Position numbers and translations under genes: made by a program. A stretch of 64,000 bases of DNA from CAJXNP01 sp050305935 (GTDB lineage Bacteria > Bacteroidota > Bacteroidia > Cytophagales > Cyclobacteriaceae): positions 45,137 to 109,136 of the forward strand of contig JBNLGG010000007.1 in assembly GCA_050305935.1 (NCBI GenBank), in the 5' to 3' direction. The notes beneath the pieces were generated by a model, which made no database searches, was not told where the DNA came from, and saw only the letters and a program-made list of their open reading frames with translations. Below are positions 18,071-27,733 of this stretch, piece by piece. Within the stretch, counting starts at the first letter, position 1. Each line of letters starts with the position of its first letter.

Positions 18071-18730
18071 ATGACCATACACAAAGAGGGACACAAACTT
18101 TTGCTTAGTTCGATAGCAGTCTTAGCTGCATTAAATGTATTACTGTTTTTTTTGCTGGATGGTTTTGGCATCTGGAATCAGCTATTACTCCTGGCGAGCG
18201 CCATTATATTTTTGTTGTTCCTCCAGTTTTTCCGAAGTCCAAGCATAATTACTAATACAAATCCGAATCAAATTATTGCACCAGCGGATGGAAAAGTAGT
18301 GGTGATAGAGGAGGCACGGGAAAAGGAATACCTGGGCGACAAACGGATCCAGGTCTCTATTTTCATGTCGCCTGTAAATGTGCATATCAACCGAAATCCC
18401 GTTTCGGGAATTATTAAATATTTCAAATATCACCAGGGACAATACCTGGTAGCCTGGCACCCCAAGGCCAGTACAGAAAATGAACGAACCACCCTGGTAT
18501 ATCAGCTCGAAAATGGATTGGAAATTTTAATCCGGCAGATCGCAGGCGCTGTGGCGAGAAGAATTAAGTGCTATATCAATGAAGGCGACAAGGTAGTGCA
18601 AGGCGAAGAATTTGGTTTTATCAAATTCGGATCACGCGTTGATCTGTTTCTTCCCCTCGACGCCACCATCAAAGTGGGGATCAATGATAAGACAACGGCA
18701 GGCAAGACGGTTATTGCGGAGTTGAAATAG
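18071..18730 (+). CDS. psd: Phosphatidylserine decarboxylase (short, membrane-anchored type)
   Basis: This 219-residue protein is of the shorter Psd class found in Bacteroidota. Two hydrophobic segments (about 14-52) anchor it. The catalytic part has PADGKVVVIEE, IQVSIFMSPVNVHINRNPVSG, YLVAWHPKASTENERT and the cleavage-type motif FIKFGSRVDLFLP, where self-cleavage at Gly-Ser yields the pyruvoyl group. It turns phosphatidylserine into phosphatidylethanolamine. It lies 39 bases after the dehydrogenase gene and two genes after cdsA, supporting a phospholipid cluster. Confidence 0.93.
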   Translation: MTIHKEGHKLLLSSIAVLAALNVLLFFLLDGFGIWNQLLLLASAIIFLLFLQFFRSPSIITNTNPNQIIAPADGKVVVIEEAREKEYLGDKRIQVSIFMSPVNVHINRNPVSGIIKYFKYHQGQYLVAWHPKASTENERTTLVYQLENGLEILIRQIAGAVARRIKCYINEGDKVVQGEEFGFIKFGSRVDLFLPLDATIKVGINDKTTAGKTVIAELK

Positions 18731-19081
18731 TTTCAGCCAGGCTTTTTTTTTAAGAAAATTGATTAGAAAAAAGATTCCGGACATTGGCGATTGTTTCTTA
18801 ATAGTCAATCGCAAACCGAATGGGTTATTGATGTTTTCTTTTATACAATTGATAAGCGCTGTATTTCCTGCCAAGAAATGACGCTGCTATTTCTTGCACC
18901 GCATCGGAATTATTAGTTAATGTAAAATTACCAGCGATATTATTTTGAAAAAAATGCAGCTAAAAGATTGATCAGAAATGCAATGGGCTGGATAAAAAAT
19001 CTTTTTCCCTGAATTAAAATACGTGCCCATTACTTAAAAGAAATAATTTATAATTTGAATCAATCAATCAAATAATTCATA
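18731..19081. other. Intergenic region, possible gene remnant
   Basis: This 351-base gap carries no complete gene. An open minus-strand stretch without a start codon (about 18825-18944) reads like a protein fragment (QEIAASFLGRKYSAYQLYKR). A 7-base inverted repeat, GCGATTG/CAATCGC, lies at about 18787-18811. No terminator or promoter is clear. Confidence 0.4.
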
Positions 19082-19720
19082 ATGCCTTTCTTTAAGTTCG
19101 CAAAATTCACCCTTCTACTATTAATATCTACAGTTTCATCCTTTTCCCAGGGCACCACCTATTGCATCGATTTGAACAAACCAACATTCGGAAATTTTGA
19201 AGCATTCAATCAAGACATAAAGTATAAAAAAATTATTCTCCTGGGTGAAGTACACTATTTAGCCGCAAACCCGATTCTTCAGGTAGATCTCTGGATTCAT
19301 TTAAACAAGCACTTCGGAGTAAGGAATTTATTGATTGAGTTTGGTCGGTCTGAAGCCTATTTATATAACAAGTACCTGGAAACAGGCGATGAAAGGTTTC
19401 TTGAATTCACGTTTTATGGGTTTAATCAGTATGAGGAATTTTATGTAAGCATGGTGAAATTATATGAACATAATTCATCTTTGGCTGATGACCCCAAAAT
19501 TGCCATCCAGACCTTTCGAAATTGGTTTATTATTATTATGTTTTCACTCGTCATTTTTTTGTGTGGTCTTGATGCGATTTTTTACTCCGTTCTTCCTTTC
19601 CTTCTTTTTCGCTCAATTTGTTTTTGGACAAGTTGGACTCTCCCATATAAAGGAATACTCCAAATCCAGCCCGGGAGCGGTTTCAAGGTATCCAGAAAAA
19701 CTTGCTCAATATCTTACTGA
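19082..19720 (+). pseudogene. Truncated GEVHY-type (erythromycin esterase/ChaN-like) exported protein
   Basis: The reading frame opens with a signal peptide (FAKFTLLLLISTVSSFSQ) and runs into KKIILLGEVHYLAANPILQVDL (about 49-70), the characteristic first motif of erythromycin-esterase-like or ChaN/TIKI-type proteins, and GVRNLLIEFGRSEAYLYN. Sensible homology seems to stop near residue 145 (about base 19516). After that the translation becomes hydrophobic noise because it reads the start region of the transglutaminase gene out of frame, ending at 19720. Families of this kind usually exceed 300 residues, so the C-terminal part with the remaining catalytic motifs is missing. I infer a deletion that joined this 5' fragment to the next gene. 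Confidence 0.55.
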
Positions 19721-21548
19721 AAATGAGTCTACCGAAGAGCAAAAAATATTAAACATTTACACCTGGATCGTCTACAACATTAAATACAATCTGAAGCGGT
19801 TCAACAAATTAAAAACCAAAAACTATTCGGTCAGAAAAATCCTGAGAAGAAAGAAAGGCTTGTGTTTTCAATACACTACCTTATTTAACGCGCTTTGTAG
19901 CGAAGTCGGGATTTCATCAAAAGAGATCGTAGGATACAGTAAGGGGCTGTCATACTTTGAAGGAGACCGGTTTTTTGAAGCGGATCATTCATGGAACGCC
20001 GTCAAACTAGACTCTGCATGGTACCTCCTCGATCCAACATGGGGGAGTGGAATTGCTGTTCCGAAATCACAGAAACTCAAAGAAATGTGGTATCGGATAC
20101 GAAAAAAGCCATATATCAAGGTCAAATACGAATTCATTCAAAAGCCAAACTTTGAATATTTTCTTGCGAAACCTGAAAAATTTATTGAAAATCATTTGCC
20201 AGCAGACCCTTCGTGGCAACTCATCACGTATCCCGTATCGATTTCTTCCTTTCAATCCAAGGACTGGAACGAATACCCGCACAAACCAGATTCCTTTTTT
20301 AAAGCGACAATTGACTCACTCGAGTACCGCGAAAAACTCAATGCATATGAGTTTTTGCCCGAAATAAACTACCTTCTGAGAACAGCCCAAAAAGCAAAGG
20401 AGTTTAACCCAAAAAATGACAGGATATTAAGTGAGGCACAATATTCTCTTGGTTCTGCCTATCGATACAATTATGGCGGCCGGGATCAACTGGTTCAGAA
20501 AAATCAGGCTTCTATTGAACATTTTAAGTCTGCCATCCAACACGCAAACTCTCACAAAAAAACTGTTGATCGAGAAATAGGGGAAATGATCAATGCAAAC
20601 AAGAAAAGTGTACACTTTGAACTAACTTATCCATCAAAGCTCGCTTACAACTCCACCAAGTCTCAACTAAAAACTGTGAACAAGAATATTCCCCGGCTTA
20701 CGCAGTCACTTGAAAAGCAATCGACACAGCTAACAAAACTGAAAGACCTAATTGAAAATCTAAATGATGACTCTCTTCGTGCAAGGAGAAATCAGATCCA
20801 ACCGGAAAAGGAAGTTTATCTACAAAAAAAAGAACAGATAAATCATCTCCTGGACACCATGGCAATTTTCAAAGATACTGCAAATGCCATCATTAAAAGA
20901 CTAAACCTATTGTCCAGCCGTAGCAGGGCAATGCAAATGCAAATTGAAAGACTTCATTTGAATCTTAATGAACAAATAAAAGAGGCCTCCATTACGATTG
21001 AAGAAAACCAGCCTCTTTCCAAAATTATCATCAATACGCAATTGATTAATCGGGAAGTTGAATTAATCGATAGTTTGGTGAAGGAATTTTTTAAGATTGA
21101 AGCGAATATTTCGAAATTTGCCAGACTCGCAAGGAAAACGCATGCAAATATCATAAATCAGGCGAGATCATGTCAAAAGCTATTAGCTGAAATTTATCCC
21201 GATTCGAATGAAGCAGACTTTCTTCAGACATCCTACATCATTACTCAAAAAGGTATAGAAAACGCATATTTGGTTAATTTTAGAATAGACAGCGAACTTT
21301 ATAATTTGAACCGGGCAACCCTTATATTGGCAAGAAAGAAAAACACAATTCTGACTAAACAATCAGAGTTGCTGAACTATCATTTAAAAATGATTGAAGC
21401 TTATCAAAAATGGAGAAAATCAGGATTGCTATTTAAAAAGAAAAAAGCACGCTATCAGTTGAATAAGATTATAGATAAATGCAATTCTTCTGTTCAGCAT
21501 TTGAATAAAGAGAATAGAAACTTACTAAAAGGAGCACAACAAAAATAA
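19572..21548 (+). CDS. Exported transglutaminase-like protein with coiled-coil tail
   Basis: I chose the ATG at 19572 because it begins a good signal peptide (MRFFTPFFLSFFFAQFVFGQ). The longer frame from 19464 adds only residues read through the preceding pseudogene. The 658-residue protein has a transglutaminase-like core with Cys98 in GLCFQYTTLFNALC, His139 in ADHSWNAVKLD and Asp154 in WYLLDPTWGSG, the full catalytic triad. The C-terminal half (about 350-650) is rich in K, E, Q and N and is predicted coiled coil. Proteins of this layout occur in the Bacteroidota envelope, where some may bind or process cell-wall or cytoskeleton-like partners; the substrate is unknown. Confidence 0.82.
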   Translation: MRFFTPFFLSFFFAQFVFGQVGLSHIKEYSKSSPGAVSRYPEKLAQYLTENESTEEQKILNIYTWIVYNIKYNLKRFNKLKTKNYSVRKILRRKKGLCFQYTTLFNALCSEVGISSKEIVGYSKGLSYFEGDRFFEADHSWNAVKLDSAWYLLDPTWGSGIAVPKSQKLKEMWYRIRKKPYIKVKYEFIQKPNFEYFLAKPEKFIENHLPADPSWQLITYPVSISSFQSKDWNEYPHKPDSFFKATIDSLEYREKLNAYEFLPEINYLLRTAQKAKEFNPKNDRILSEAQYSLGSAYRYNYGGRDQLVQKNQASIEHFKSAIQHANSHKKTVDREIGEMINANKKSVHFELTYPSKLAYNSTKSQLKTVNKNIPRLTQSLEKQSTQLTKLKDLIENLNDDSLRARRNQIQPEKEVYLQKKEQINHLLDTMAIFKDTANAIIKRLNLLSSRSRAMQMQIERLHLNLNEQIKEASITIEENQPLSKIIINTQLINREVELIDSLVKEFFKIEANISKFARLARKTHANIINQARSCQKLLAEIYPDSNEADFLQTSYIITQKGIENAYLVNFRIDSELYNLNRATLILARKKNTILTKQSELLNYHLKMIEAYQKWRKSGLLFKKKKARYQLNKIIDKCNSSVQHLNKENRNLLKGAQQK

Positions 21549-21728
21549 AAGGAATCACTTTCATCCAGCCATTTATTGTCCTAGTGTTATCGAAGCAATT
21601 ACTTAGATAGTCCACTTTTTGGAATTCCTATTTTGCCATTGATTCTGGATAAACTCAGGTGACAAATACTACCTGCAAACCCACAAAAGCAGGCGAACCT
21701 TGCCTATGGAAAAATCGTCGTTAATTTA

Positions 21729-23990
21729 TTATTTCTGCGCCTCCAGCACGGCAATCGTCACCATATTCACAATTTCCCTGACGGAGCACCCCATTTGTAG
21801 TATGTGCACTGGCTTTTTCAGGCCAAGTAAAATAGGCCCAATGGCCTCCGCTTCACCCATTTCCTGGATAAGCTTGTAGGCAATGTTTCCTGAGGCAAGA
21901 TCCGGGAAAATCAGGGTGTTAGCTTTGTTGTCGATCAAGCGGGAAAACGGAAATTGCTCTTTTAGCAGCTCTTCATTAACAGCAAAGTTGGCCTGCAAAT
22001 CACCGTCTACGATTAGGTCCGGATGCTCCCGGTGAAGGATTTCCACCGCATCGCGCACCTTGTTTGGCAGTTCTCCTTCCACAGAACCGAAATTGGAATA
22101 CGACAATAAAGCTATCCTGGGAACTATATTGTACTGACGTACTGCCTTGGCCGTTACCAGGGTGATGTCTACCAGTTCCTGTGCCGAGGGGTTTGCATTC
22201 ATTGTTGTATCAGCAAAAAAGAAAGGTCCTTGTTTCGTCAGCATCAGATACATACCAGCTGCCCGTTTTACACCCTCCTGAATACCAATGATCTGCAATG
22301 CCGGTCGGATGGCATCGGAGTATTTACGGGTAATACCCGAGATCATCGCATCCGCCTCGCCGGTATCCACCATCATAGCACCAAAGTGGTTGCGCTCATG
22401 CATCACCTTTCGGGCTTCATACAGGGTAAATCCTCGACGCTTTCTTTTTTCAAAAAACAGGTCGGCAAATTGGTGCCGCTTTGCCTCCATCGCCCTTGTC
22501 CGCGGATCAATGATCTGCACGTCATCCAGCACCAGGTTATATTCTTCAATCAATTCGTGGATTCTATCTACATCCCCCAGCAGGATAGGATGGGCAATGC
22601 CTTCATCTTTTACTACCTGTGCAGCTTTCAATATCCGGTAATTATCCGCCTCCACAAAAACCACCCTTTTTGGATTCTGTTTTACTTTCGTGGTAATGGA
22701 CCTTATCAACTCATTGTCCAGTCCGAGGCGATTGATCAGTTGTTGTTTATAAATTTCCCAGTTGGGAATGGTATGTCCTGCCACCCCGGAGTCGATCGCC
22801 GCTTTCGCTACAGCAGGTGAAACACCGTAAACCAGTCTTGGGTCATTTGGTTTGGGAATAATATAGTCCCGGCCAAAACTCAGGTTTTTCGAACCGTATG
22901 CCAGGTTTACGATATCCGGCACCGGTTCCTTCGCCAGGCTCGCGATGGCCTGCACCGCCGCAATTTTCATTTCTTCGTTGATCTTCGAAGCACGCACATC
23001 CAGGGCGCCTCGAAAGATATAGGGAAAGCCAAGGACATTATTTACCTGGTTGGGGTTGTCGCTTCTTCCGGTAGCCATGATCACATCTTCCCGGGCTGAA
23101 GTAGCATCATCGTAAGATATTTCAGGATCGGGGTTTGCCAGCGCAAACACGATTGGGCTTTTAGCCATGCTTTTTACCATGGCCTTGCTTACCACGTTTC
23201 CTTTGGAAAGCCCCACAAATACATCAGCACCTTTCATTGCTTCTTCCAGTGTTTTAGCGGCAGTATTGGCTGCGAAAAATTCCTTATAGCCGATGAGGTC
23301 AGTGCGATCTTTGGAGATCACTCCCTTACTGTCGAGCATGAGAAGATTTTCCTTTTTTGCCCCCACGGCCAGGTAGAGGTGTGCGCAGGATATAGCGGAA
23401 GCACCCGCCCCATTGATGACAATCCTGACCTTCGAAATATCTTTTTTGGCAATTTCGCAAGCATTAATCAGCGCTGCTGCGGAGATGATGGCCGTACCAT
23501 GCTGATCGTCATGCATGACGGGAATATCAAGTTCCTCTTTTAATCTCTTCTCAATCTCAAAGCACTCGGGTGCTTTTATATCCTCCAGGTTAATTCCCCC
23601 AAATGTTGGAGCAATTGCTTTAACGGTCGTGATAAAAGTTTCCACATCTTTGGTATCCACCTCTATGTCAAATACATCAATATCGGCATAGATCTTAAAG
23701 AGCATTCCCTTGCCTTCCATCACGGGCTTACCCGCCAGCGCACCTATATCGCCTAAACCAAGCACGGCTGTTCCATTGGAAATCACTGCTACCAAATTTC
23801 CCTTGGAAGTGTACTGATATGCTTTTTCAGGTTCCCTCTCAATTTCCAGACAGGGGTATGCTACTCCGGGGGAATATGCCAGCGATAAGTCACGCTGGGT
23901 ACTATGTGGTTTCGTAGGGATGACTTCAATTTTTCCAGGCTTTCCCGAAAAATGATAGGTGAGCGCCTCCTCCTTACTGATTTTGGCCAT
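21729..23990 (-). CDS. maeB: NADP-dependent malic enzyme, MaeB type
   Basis: The 753-residue enzyme decarboxylates malate to pyruvate. Residues about 1-150 form the malic N-terminal domain (SLAYSPGVAYPCLEI; GNLVAVISNGTAVLGLGDIG; DIDVFDIEVDT), then the NAD(P)-binding domain (DDQHGTAIISAAALINA; INGAGASAISCAHLYLA). From about 430 on it carries a phosphotransacetylase-like domain (VFVEADNYRILKAAQ; ISGITRKYSDAIRPALQIIG; SYSNFGS), usually regulatory by acetyl-CoA in this MaeB class. Length is typical. It stands alone on the minus strand. A TTATCCACA 9-mer next to its start codon is probably coincidental. Confidence 0.96.
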   Translation of the reverse strand: MAKISKEEALTYHFSGKPGKIEVIPTKPHSTQRDLSLAYSPGVAYPCLEIEREPEKAYQYTSKGNLVAVISNGTAVLGLGDIGALAGKPVMEGKGMLFKIYADIDVFDIEVDTKDVETFITTVKAIAPTFGGINLEDIKAPECFEIEKRLKEELDIPVMHDDQHGTAIISAAALINACEIAKKDISKVRIVINGAGASAISCAHLYLAVGAKKENLLMLDSKGVISKDRTDLIGYKEFFAANTAAKTLEEAMKGADVFVGLSKGNVVSKAMVKSMAKSPIVFALANPDPEISYDDATSAREDVIMATGRSDNPNQVNNVLGFPYIFRGALDVRASKINEEMKIAAVQAIASLAKEPVPDIVNLAYGSKNLSFGRDYIIPKPNDPRLVYGVSPAVAKAAIDSGVAGHTIPNWEIYKQQLINRLGLDNELIRSITTKVKQNPKRVVFVEADNYRILKAAQVVKDEGIAHPILLGDVDRIHELIEEYNLVLDDVQIIDPRTRAMEAKRHQFADLFFEKRKRRGFTLYEARKVMHERNHFGAMMVDTGEADAMISGITRKYSDAIRPALQIIGIQEGVKRAAGMYLMLTKQGPFFFADTTMNANPSAQELVDITLVTAKAVRQYNIVPRIALLSYSNFGSVEGELPNKVRDAVEILHREHPDLIVDGDLQANFAVNEELLKEQFPFSRLIDNKANTLIFPDLASGNIAYKLIQEMGEAEAIGPILLGLKKPVHILQMGCSVREIVNMVTIAVLEAQK

Positions 23991-24226
23991 GTGGATAAGG
24001 TTTAAGTTAATCGCGATTCAATCCTAAAGATAAGTTTTCTTAAACTAAGAATCATGGAAAATCAAATCGTCAATAAAACGGCCCTATTGAAATTTTTCCA
24101 CTGAATGATAAAGCACATATTATGAGGTACTTAAATGGTAAAAATGCATTAAATTTATTGAGTTGCCTTTTTAAATCTATGTATAGTCTACTGGCAATTA
24201 TTTAGTCCAATCAAACTACTCATATC

Positions 24227-26368
24227 ATGATTTCAACCAACCTGTACCGATTCTTGACCCTTATATTGGTAAGTCTTTTGCTTTTCTCCTGCGATTCCCG
24301 GCAATCTGACAACCAGGGTAAAGCCTCTGAATCAATAAATTTCACGGTTCAGATCACTGACCGGCCCAATACATTCTGCAACCCCTTCACCATTCCGATT
24401 GGTTCTGAACGCGCACGCAGGTCGGGAGAGCCCGTTGTCGTAATTCACCAGGATGACTACTACCTCTTCATTACCGGTCTTCGCGGATATTGGTATTCAG
24501 CCAACTTCAGGGATTGGACGTACGTAGATGCGCCGGATTTGCCAGGAGGTTGTCCATCGGTGGTTAGTGATGGAGAAACTATGTATGCTTCAGGTGATAA
24601 AACCCGTAGAGACGTTTTTGCCAGTGCCGATCCTAAAAGTGGTGTTTGGGAAAAAGTGGGCTATTACGATAGGGAATATGGCGATGCCAATATGTTTTTA
24701 GATGATGATGGCAGGCTTTATATGTATTGGGGGTGGTCGCAGGTATTACCCTTCCAGGTAGTGGAATTGGATCCAAAAAATGGCTTTAGGGAAAAAGGTG
24801 AAGCCAAAACTTTGTTTTTTGGTGATTATGAGTCACATGGTTTTGAAAGACGAAGAAGCGAAGATGTTATCTTTCCTTTTTTCAGACATCGTCCTTATTT
24901 TCCGGAAGAGTCGCCCTGGATAGAAGGGCCATGGGTGACAAAACATAATGGAAAATATTATTTGCAATACGCTGCCATTGGCCTTGAATTTTCAACCTAT
25001 TCCCATGGTGTATATGTTTCCGATAGTCCCATAGGGCCATTTGAATATTCGCCGCACAACCCGCTCACCTTTAAAACAACCGGTTATGTGCTTGGAGCAG
25101 GACATGGTAGCACTTTCCATGACAAAAATGGCCAATTGTGGACCATTGCTATGGTACCTTCCTTTTTTGCTGGAAGAGGAAACAGTGAGCTGGCGTTGTT
25201 CCCCACAGCGGTCAACTCTGAGGGTATAATGTATTCCAATACCGCTTTTGGTGATTATCCACAATATTTACCTGGAGTAAAACAAGATGCTGTCGATCAT
25301 AATTTTACCGGTTGGATGCTGTTGTCACATAAAAAAAGAGTGGAGGTTTCCTCTACGCAAGAAGGTTTTTATGGTGGCAACGCGGTGGATGAAAACTTCC
25401 TTACCTACTGGAGCGCTGAATCTGGCGATCCTGATGAATACCTAATAGTTGACCTTGGAAAACAATGCGATATTTATGCGTTGCAAGTCAATTTTGAAAT
25501 GCACGATGTAAATATCGATTTCAGCAGAGGGTTCCGCTGGGCATCTGACAATCCACTGGATCAATATCAATCATTTACAATTCACCATTCAAATGATATG
25601 GAAAATTGGACTGAATTGATCGATAAAAGTAATTCTCCTGTTGACGACAAGCATCATTATACTGAACTTCACGAGCCTGCCAAAGCTCGATACGTAAAAG
25701 TCACTAATGTATTTACGCCTGATGAAGGGAAGTTTGCCATTAAGGACTTTCGAATATTCGGAAATCCTGACAATGCTAAATTCTCAAAAGTTGAACACCT
25801 GACTGTATATCGAGACTCCGAAGACCGAAGAAATGCCTCGCTTTTATGGGAGCCGGTTTCTGGCGCTGATGGATACATCATTCGTTATGGAATCGAGCCA
25901 AATAAATTGTACAATAGTTATATGGTCTATGATGACTATTCACTAAAAATCCATAGCCTGAACAGGGATGAGGAGTATTATTTTGAGGTGGAGGCTTTTG
26001 ATAGTGGGACGGATTACTACAAAGAAAGAACTGAGCAGACCATGGGCAGAGGCGCGGAAATTGACCTGGTTAAGGGCGATGAACTGCTTGAAAGAAAAAT
26101 GATTAAAGAGGGACAAAATGAATATGTATTTGAAAACATCACTCCTGGTGAGTATCGCTTCAGCCATACCTTTGGGCCAAACCTCTGGATGGGTGAGTTA
26201 ACCGAGCAAGACCTGATTGGTGCACCTGGCAAGGTCATTCACCAGGAAATTATTTCAGATCTAGGCACCGGAAACGAAGTATTAGGCCAAATGGAAATCA
26301 AAATAGTTTCGGGGGAAAAAGCTGGAAAATTTATCGTTTCTCTTATTTATGAAAATGAAAAAATGTGA
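24227..26368 (+). CDS. GH43-like glycoside hydrolase lipoprotein with discoidin and Fn3 domains
   Basis: This 713-residue protein starts with a lipoprotein signal ending LLLFSCDSRQ (Cys about 22), so it is envelope-anchored and possibly surface exposed. Residues about 50-350 fit the five-bladed GH43/GH117-like fold: VVVIHQDDYYLFITGLRGYWYSANFRDW, then MFLDDDGRLYMYWGWS and VTKHNGKYYLQYAAIGLEF. Residues about 365-515 look like an F5/8-type C (discoidin) sugar-binding domain (YLIVDLGKQCDIYALQVNFE; ARYVKVTNVFTPDEGKFAIKDFRIFG). A fibronectin type III-like domain follows (about 525-610). The substrate is probably a plant or algal polysaccharide side chain; no SusC/D genes are nearby, so it is an orphan. 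Confidence 0.85.
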   Translation: MISTNLYRFLTLILVSLLLFSCDSRQSDNQGKASESINFTVQITDRPNTFCNPFTIPIGSERARRSGEPVVVIHQDDYYLFITGLRGYWYSANFRDWTYVDAPDLPGGCPSVVSDGETMYASGDKTRRDVFASADPKSGVWEKVGYYDREYGDANMFLDDDGRLYMYWGWSQVLPFQVVELDPKNGFREKGEAKTLFFGDYESHGFERRRSEDVIFPFFRHRPYFPEESPWIEGPWVTKHNGKYYLQYAAIGLEFSTYSHGVYVSDSPIGPFEYSPHNPLTFKTTGYVLGAGHGSTFHDKNGQLWTIAMVPSFFAGRGNSELALFPTAVNSEGIMYSNTAFGDYPQYLPGVKQDAVDHNFTGWMLLSHKKRVEVSSTQEGFYGGNAVDENFLTYWSAESGDPDEYLIVDLGKQCDIYALQVNFEMHDVNIDFSRGFRWASDNPLDQYQSFTIHHSNDMENWTELIDKSNSPVDDKHHYTELHEPAKARYVKVTNVFTPDEGKFAIKDFRIFGNPDNAKFSKVEHLTVYRDSEDRRNASLLWEPVSGADGYIIRYGIEPNKLYNSYMVYDDYSLKIHSLNRDEEYYFEVEAFDSGTDYYKERTEQTMGRGAEIDLVKGDELLERKMIKEGQNEYVFENITPGEYRFSHTFGPNLWMGELTEQDLIGAPGKVIHQEIISDLGTGNEVLGQMEIKIVSGEKAGKFIVSLIYENEKM

Positions 26369-26474
26369 GGTAGTAGTCGGTTTTCGAATTAATTATTTGC
26401 TTTTAATGCAATAAAATACTGAGTGCCATATTCGATAAAATGCATTAATTGGTAAAATAAACCCAGAGGGACGA

Positions 26475-27611
26475 TCAGTTCTCCCTTTGGCAGAATTGTT
26501 TATGGGCTCCCATAATTAATTGACTGGTGTTACCCAATTCCTGAGTCTTTTCCAGGTCATGGCAAATTATTTCCAACTCACCTTCTGGAATGTTGACGTC
26601 TTCATTTGCCCCTTTTGGTAATTTCTTTGATTCCTGTAACTGATACTTTCTTATTAAACAAAAAGCCCGATTGGCGTAAGCCTCAAGGTAATAAGGTTCC
26701 AATTTGATTGCGACATCAAAATCACTTTTCGCTTCATCAAATTCCATGTTGTTAAGTCGGGCCGTTCCCCTGGCAAAATACCCCTCTGCAAAACCAGGAT
26801 CCTTCTCGATAGCATTGGTGTAGCTTTTTATCGCCGCATTCAAGTTTCCGAGCTGGGCATTTTTAAATCCCTCGTTATAATAAGCGATTACCTTCTTCCT
26901 ATCGGGATCAGCTACGGGCCTGCCATCTTCTATCTTTTCCTGAGTTTTTATCTTTCCCGTGGAATAATAAGATATGCTTTCTCCGGTTAGTCTTCCTTTT
27001 ACAAAAAAACTCACCTGTTTAAGCTGTCCGTTAGGATAATACATTTCCCACTTTCCATCTTCCTTACCCTGAATGAAATTGCCTTGCTGCTTCAATATTC
27101 CATCCCGATAGTATTCTTTCTCCTCCCCATTTTCTATGCCATCCGCGTAGTGACGAATCAGTTTAAGCTGCCCATTTTCATAATACATAACTCGCTTGCC
27201 ATTCACTTTTCCCATTTTAAAATTACCTTCTCCGAGCTTATCTCCCGATAGGTAGTAATTAATAAAAGGTCCGCTATAAGGTTCTTTACCGCCAACCAGG
27301 TACCACAAACCTCCTTTCAATTCCATCTGATTGACAGAAGGTATCTTCTTAATTTCAGGTGGACGGTTAAAATAGGCTTTTGTAATAATGAAAATTCCTG
27401 TATCTCTTTTGGTTATTCCAAGCAAAGCCAGGCTATCTTTATTAGTTATCACCTGGACAGAGTGCACGTTTTCTTTTTTAAGGTTATTCAGTTTTTCATT
27501 GGGGCTGTCGTAAATGGGTATGGAATCGACCACAAAAATGATCGGTTTCTGCGCATGTGACAGAAGGGGCAGCAACACTAACAATAAAACTATCCGATGG
27601 GTAATCTTCAT
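26475..27611 (-). CDS. Exported MORN-like repeat and TPR protein
   Basis: This 378-residue protein begins with a signal peptide (IVLLLVLLPLLSHAQ). Residues about 25-80 form a small domain with a possible carboxypeptidase-regulatory-like start. Residues about 100-225 hold at least five MORN-like toxin-antitoxin YwqK-type repeats of about 23 residues (KVNGKRVMYYENGQLK; ENGEEKEYYRDGILKQ; KEDGKWEMYYPNGQLKQ; LTGESISYYSTGKIK). Residues about 240-330 carry three TPR units (AKSDFDVAIKLEPYYLEAYANRAF). The mix suggests an envelope scaffold or protein-binding role; no enzyme is evident. It is convergent with the GH43 gene. Confidence 0.78.
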   Translation of the reverse strand: MKITHRIVLLLVLLPLLSHAQKPIIFVVDSIPIYDSPNEKLNNLKKENVHSVQVITNKDSLALLGITKRDTGIFIITKAYFNRPPEIKKIPSVNQMELKGGLWYLVGGKEPYSGPFINYYLSGDKLGEGNFKMGKVNGKRVMYYENGQLKLIRHYADGIENGEEKEYYRDGILKQQGNFIQGKEDGKWEMYYPNGQLKQVSFFVKGRLTGESISYYSTGKIKTQEKIEDGRPVADPDRKKVIAYYNEGFKNAQLGNLNAAIKSYTNAIEKDPGFAEGYFARGTARLNNMEFDEAKSDFDVAIKLEPYYLEAYANRAFCLIRKYQLQESKKLPKGANEDVNIPEGELEIICHDLEKTQELGNTSQLIMGAHKQFCQREN

Positions 27612-27733
27612 AATTCCTGGGTACCATAGAAAATTACTAAAAATATCGACTGGTTGGAGGTTCGTGTAAGCTTCGGGCGAAGGTTATCAGAAAACCGTTG
27701 GATGGTAATTACCCTCTCTTTAATTTTATTTTC

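Noticed and set aside
19464..19571. N-terminal extension of the transglutaminase-like protein
   Set aside because: The added 36 residues precede a proper signal peptide and overlap the GEVHY fragment in another frame, so the start was put at 19572.
22230..22820. A 196-codon frame antisense to maeB
   Set aside because: maeB is a complete, well-conserved enzyme gene on the other strand; the antisense frame is a by-product of its codon use.
23990..23998. A perfect TTATCCACA at the maeB start codon
   Set aside because: It is a lone copy overlapping a start codon with no AT-rich tract or further boxes, and one hit is expected by chance in a window this size.
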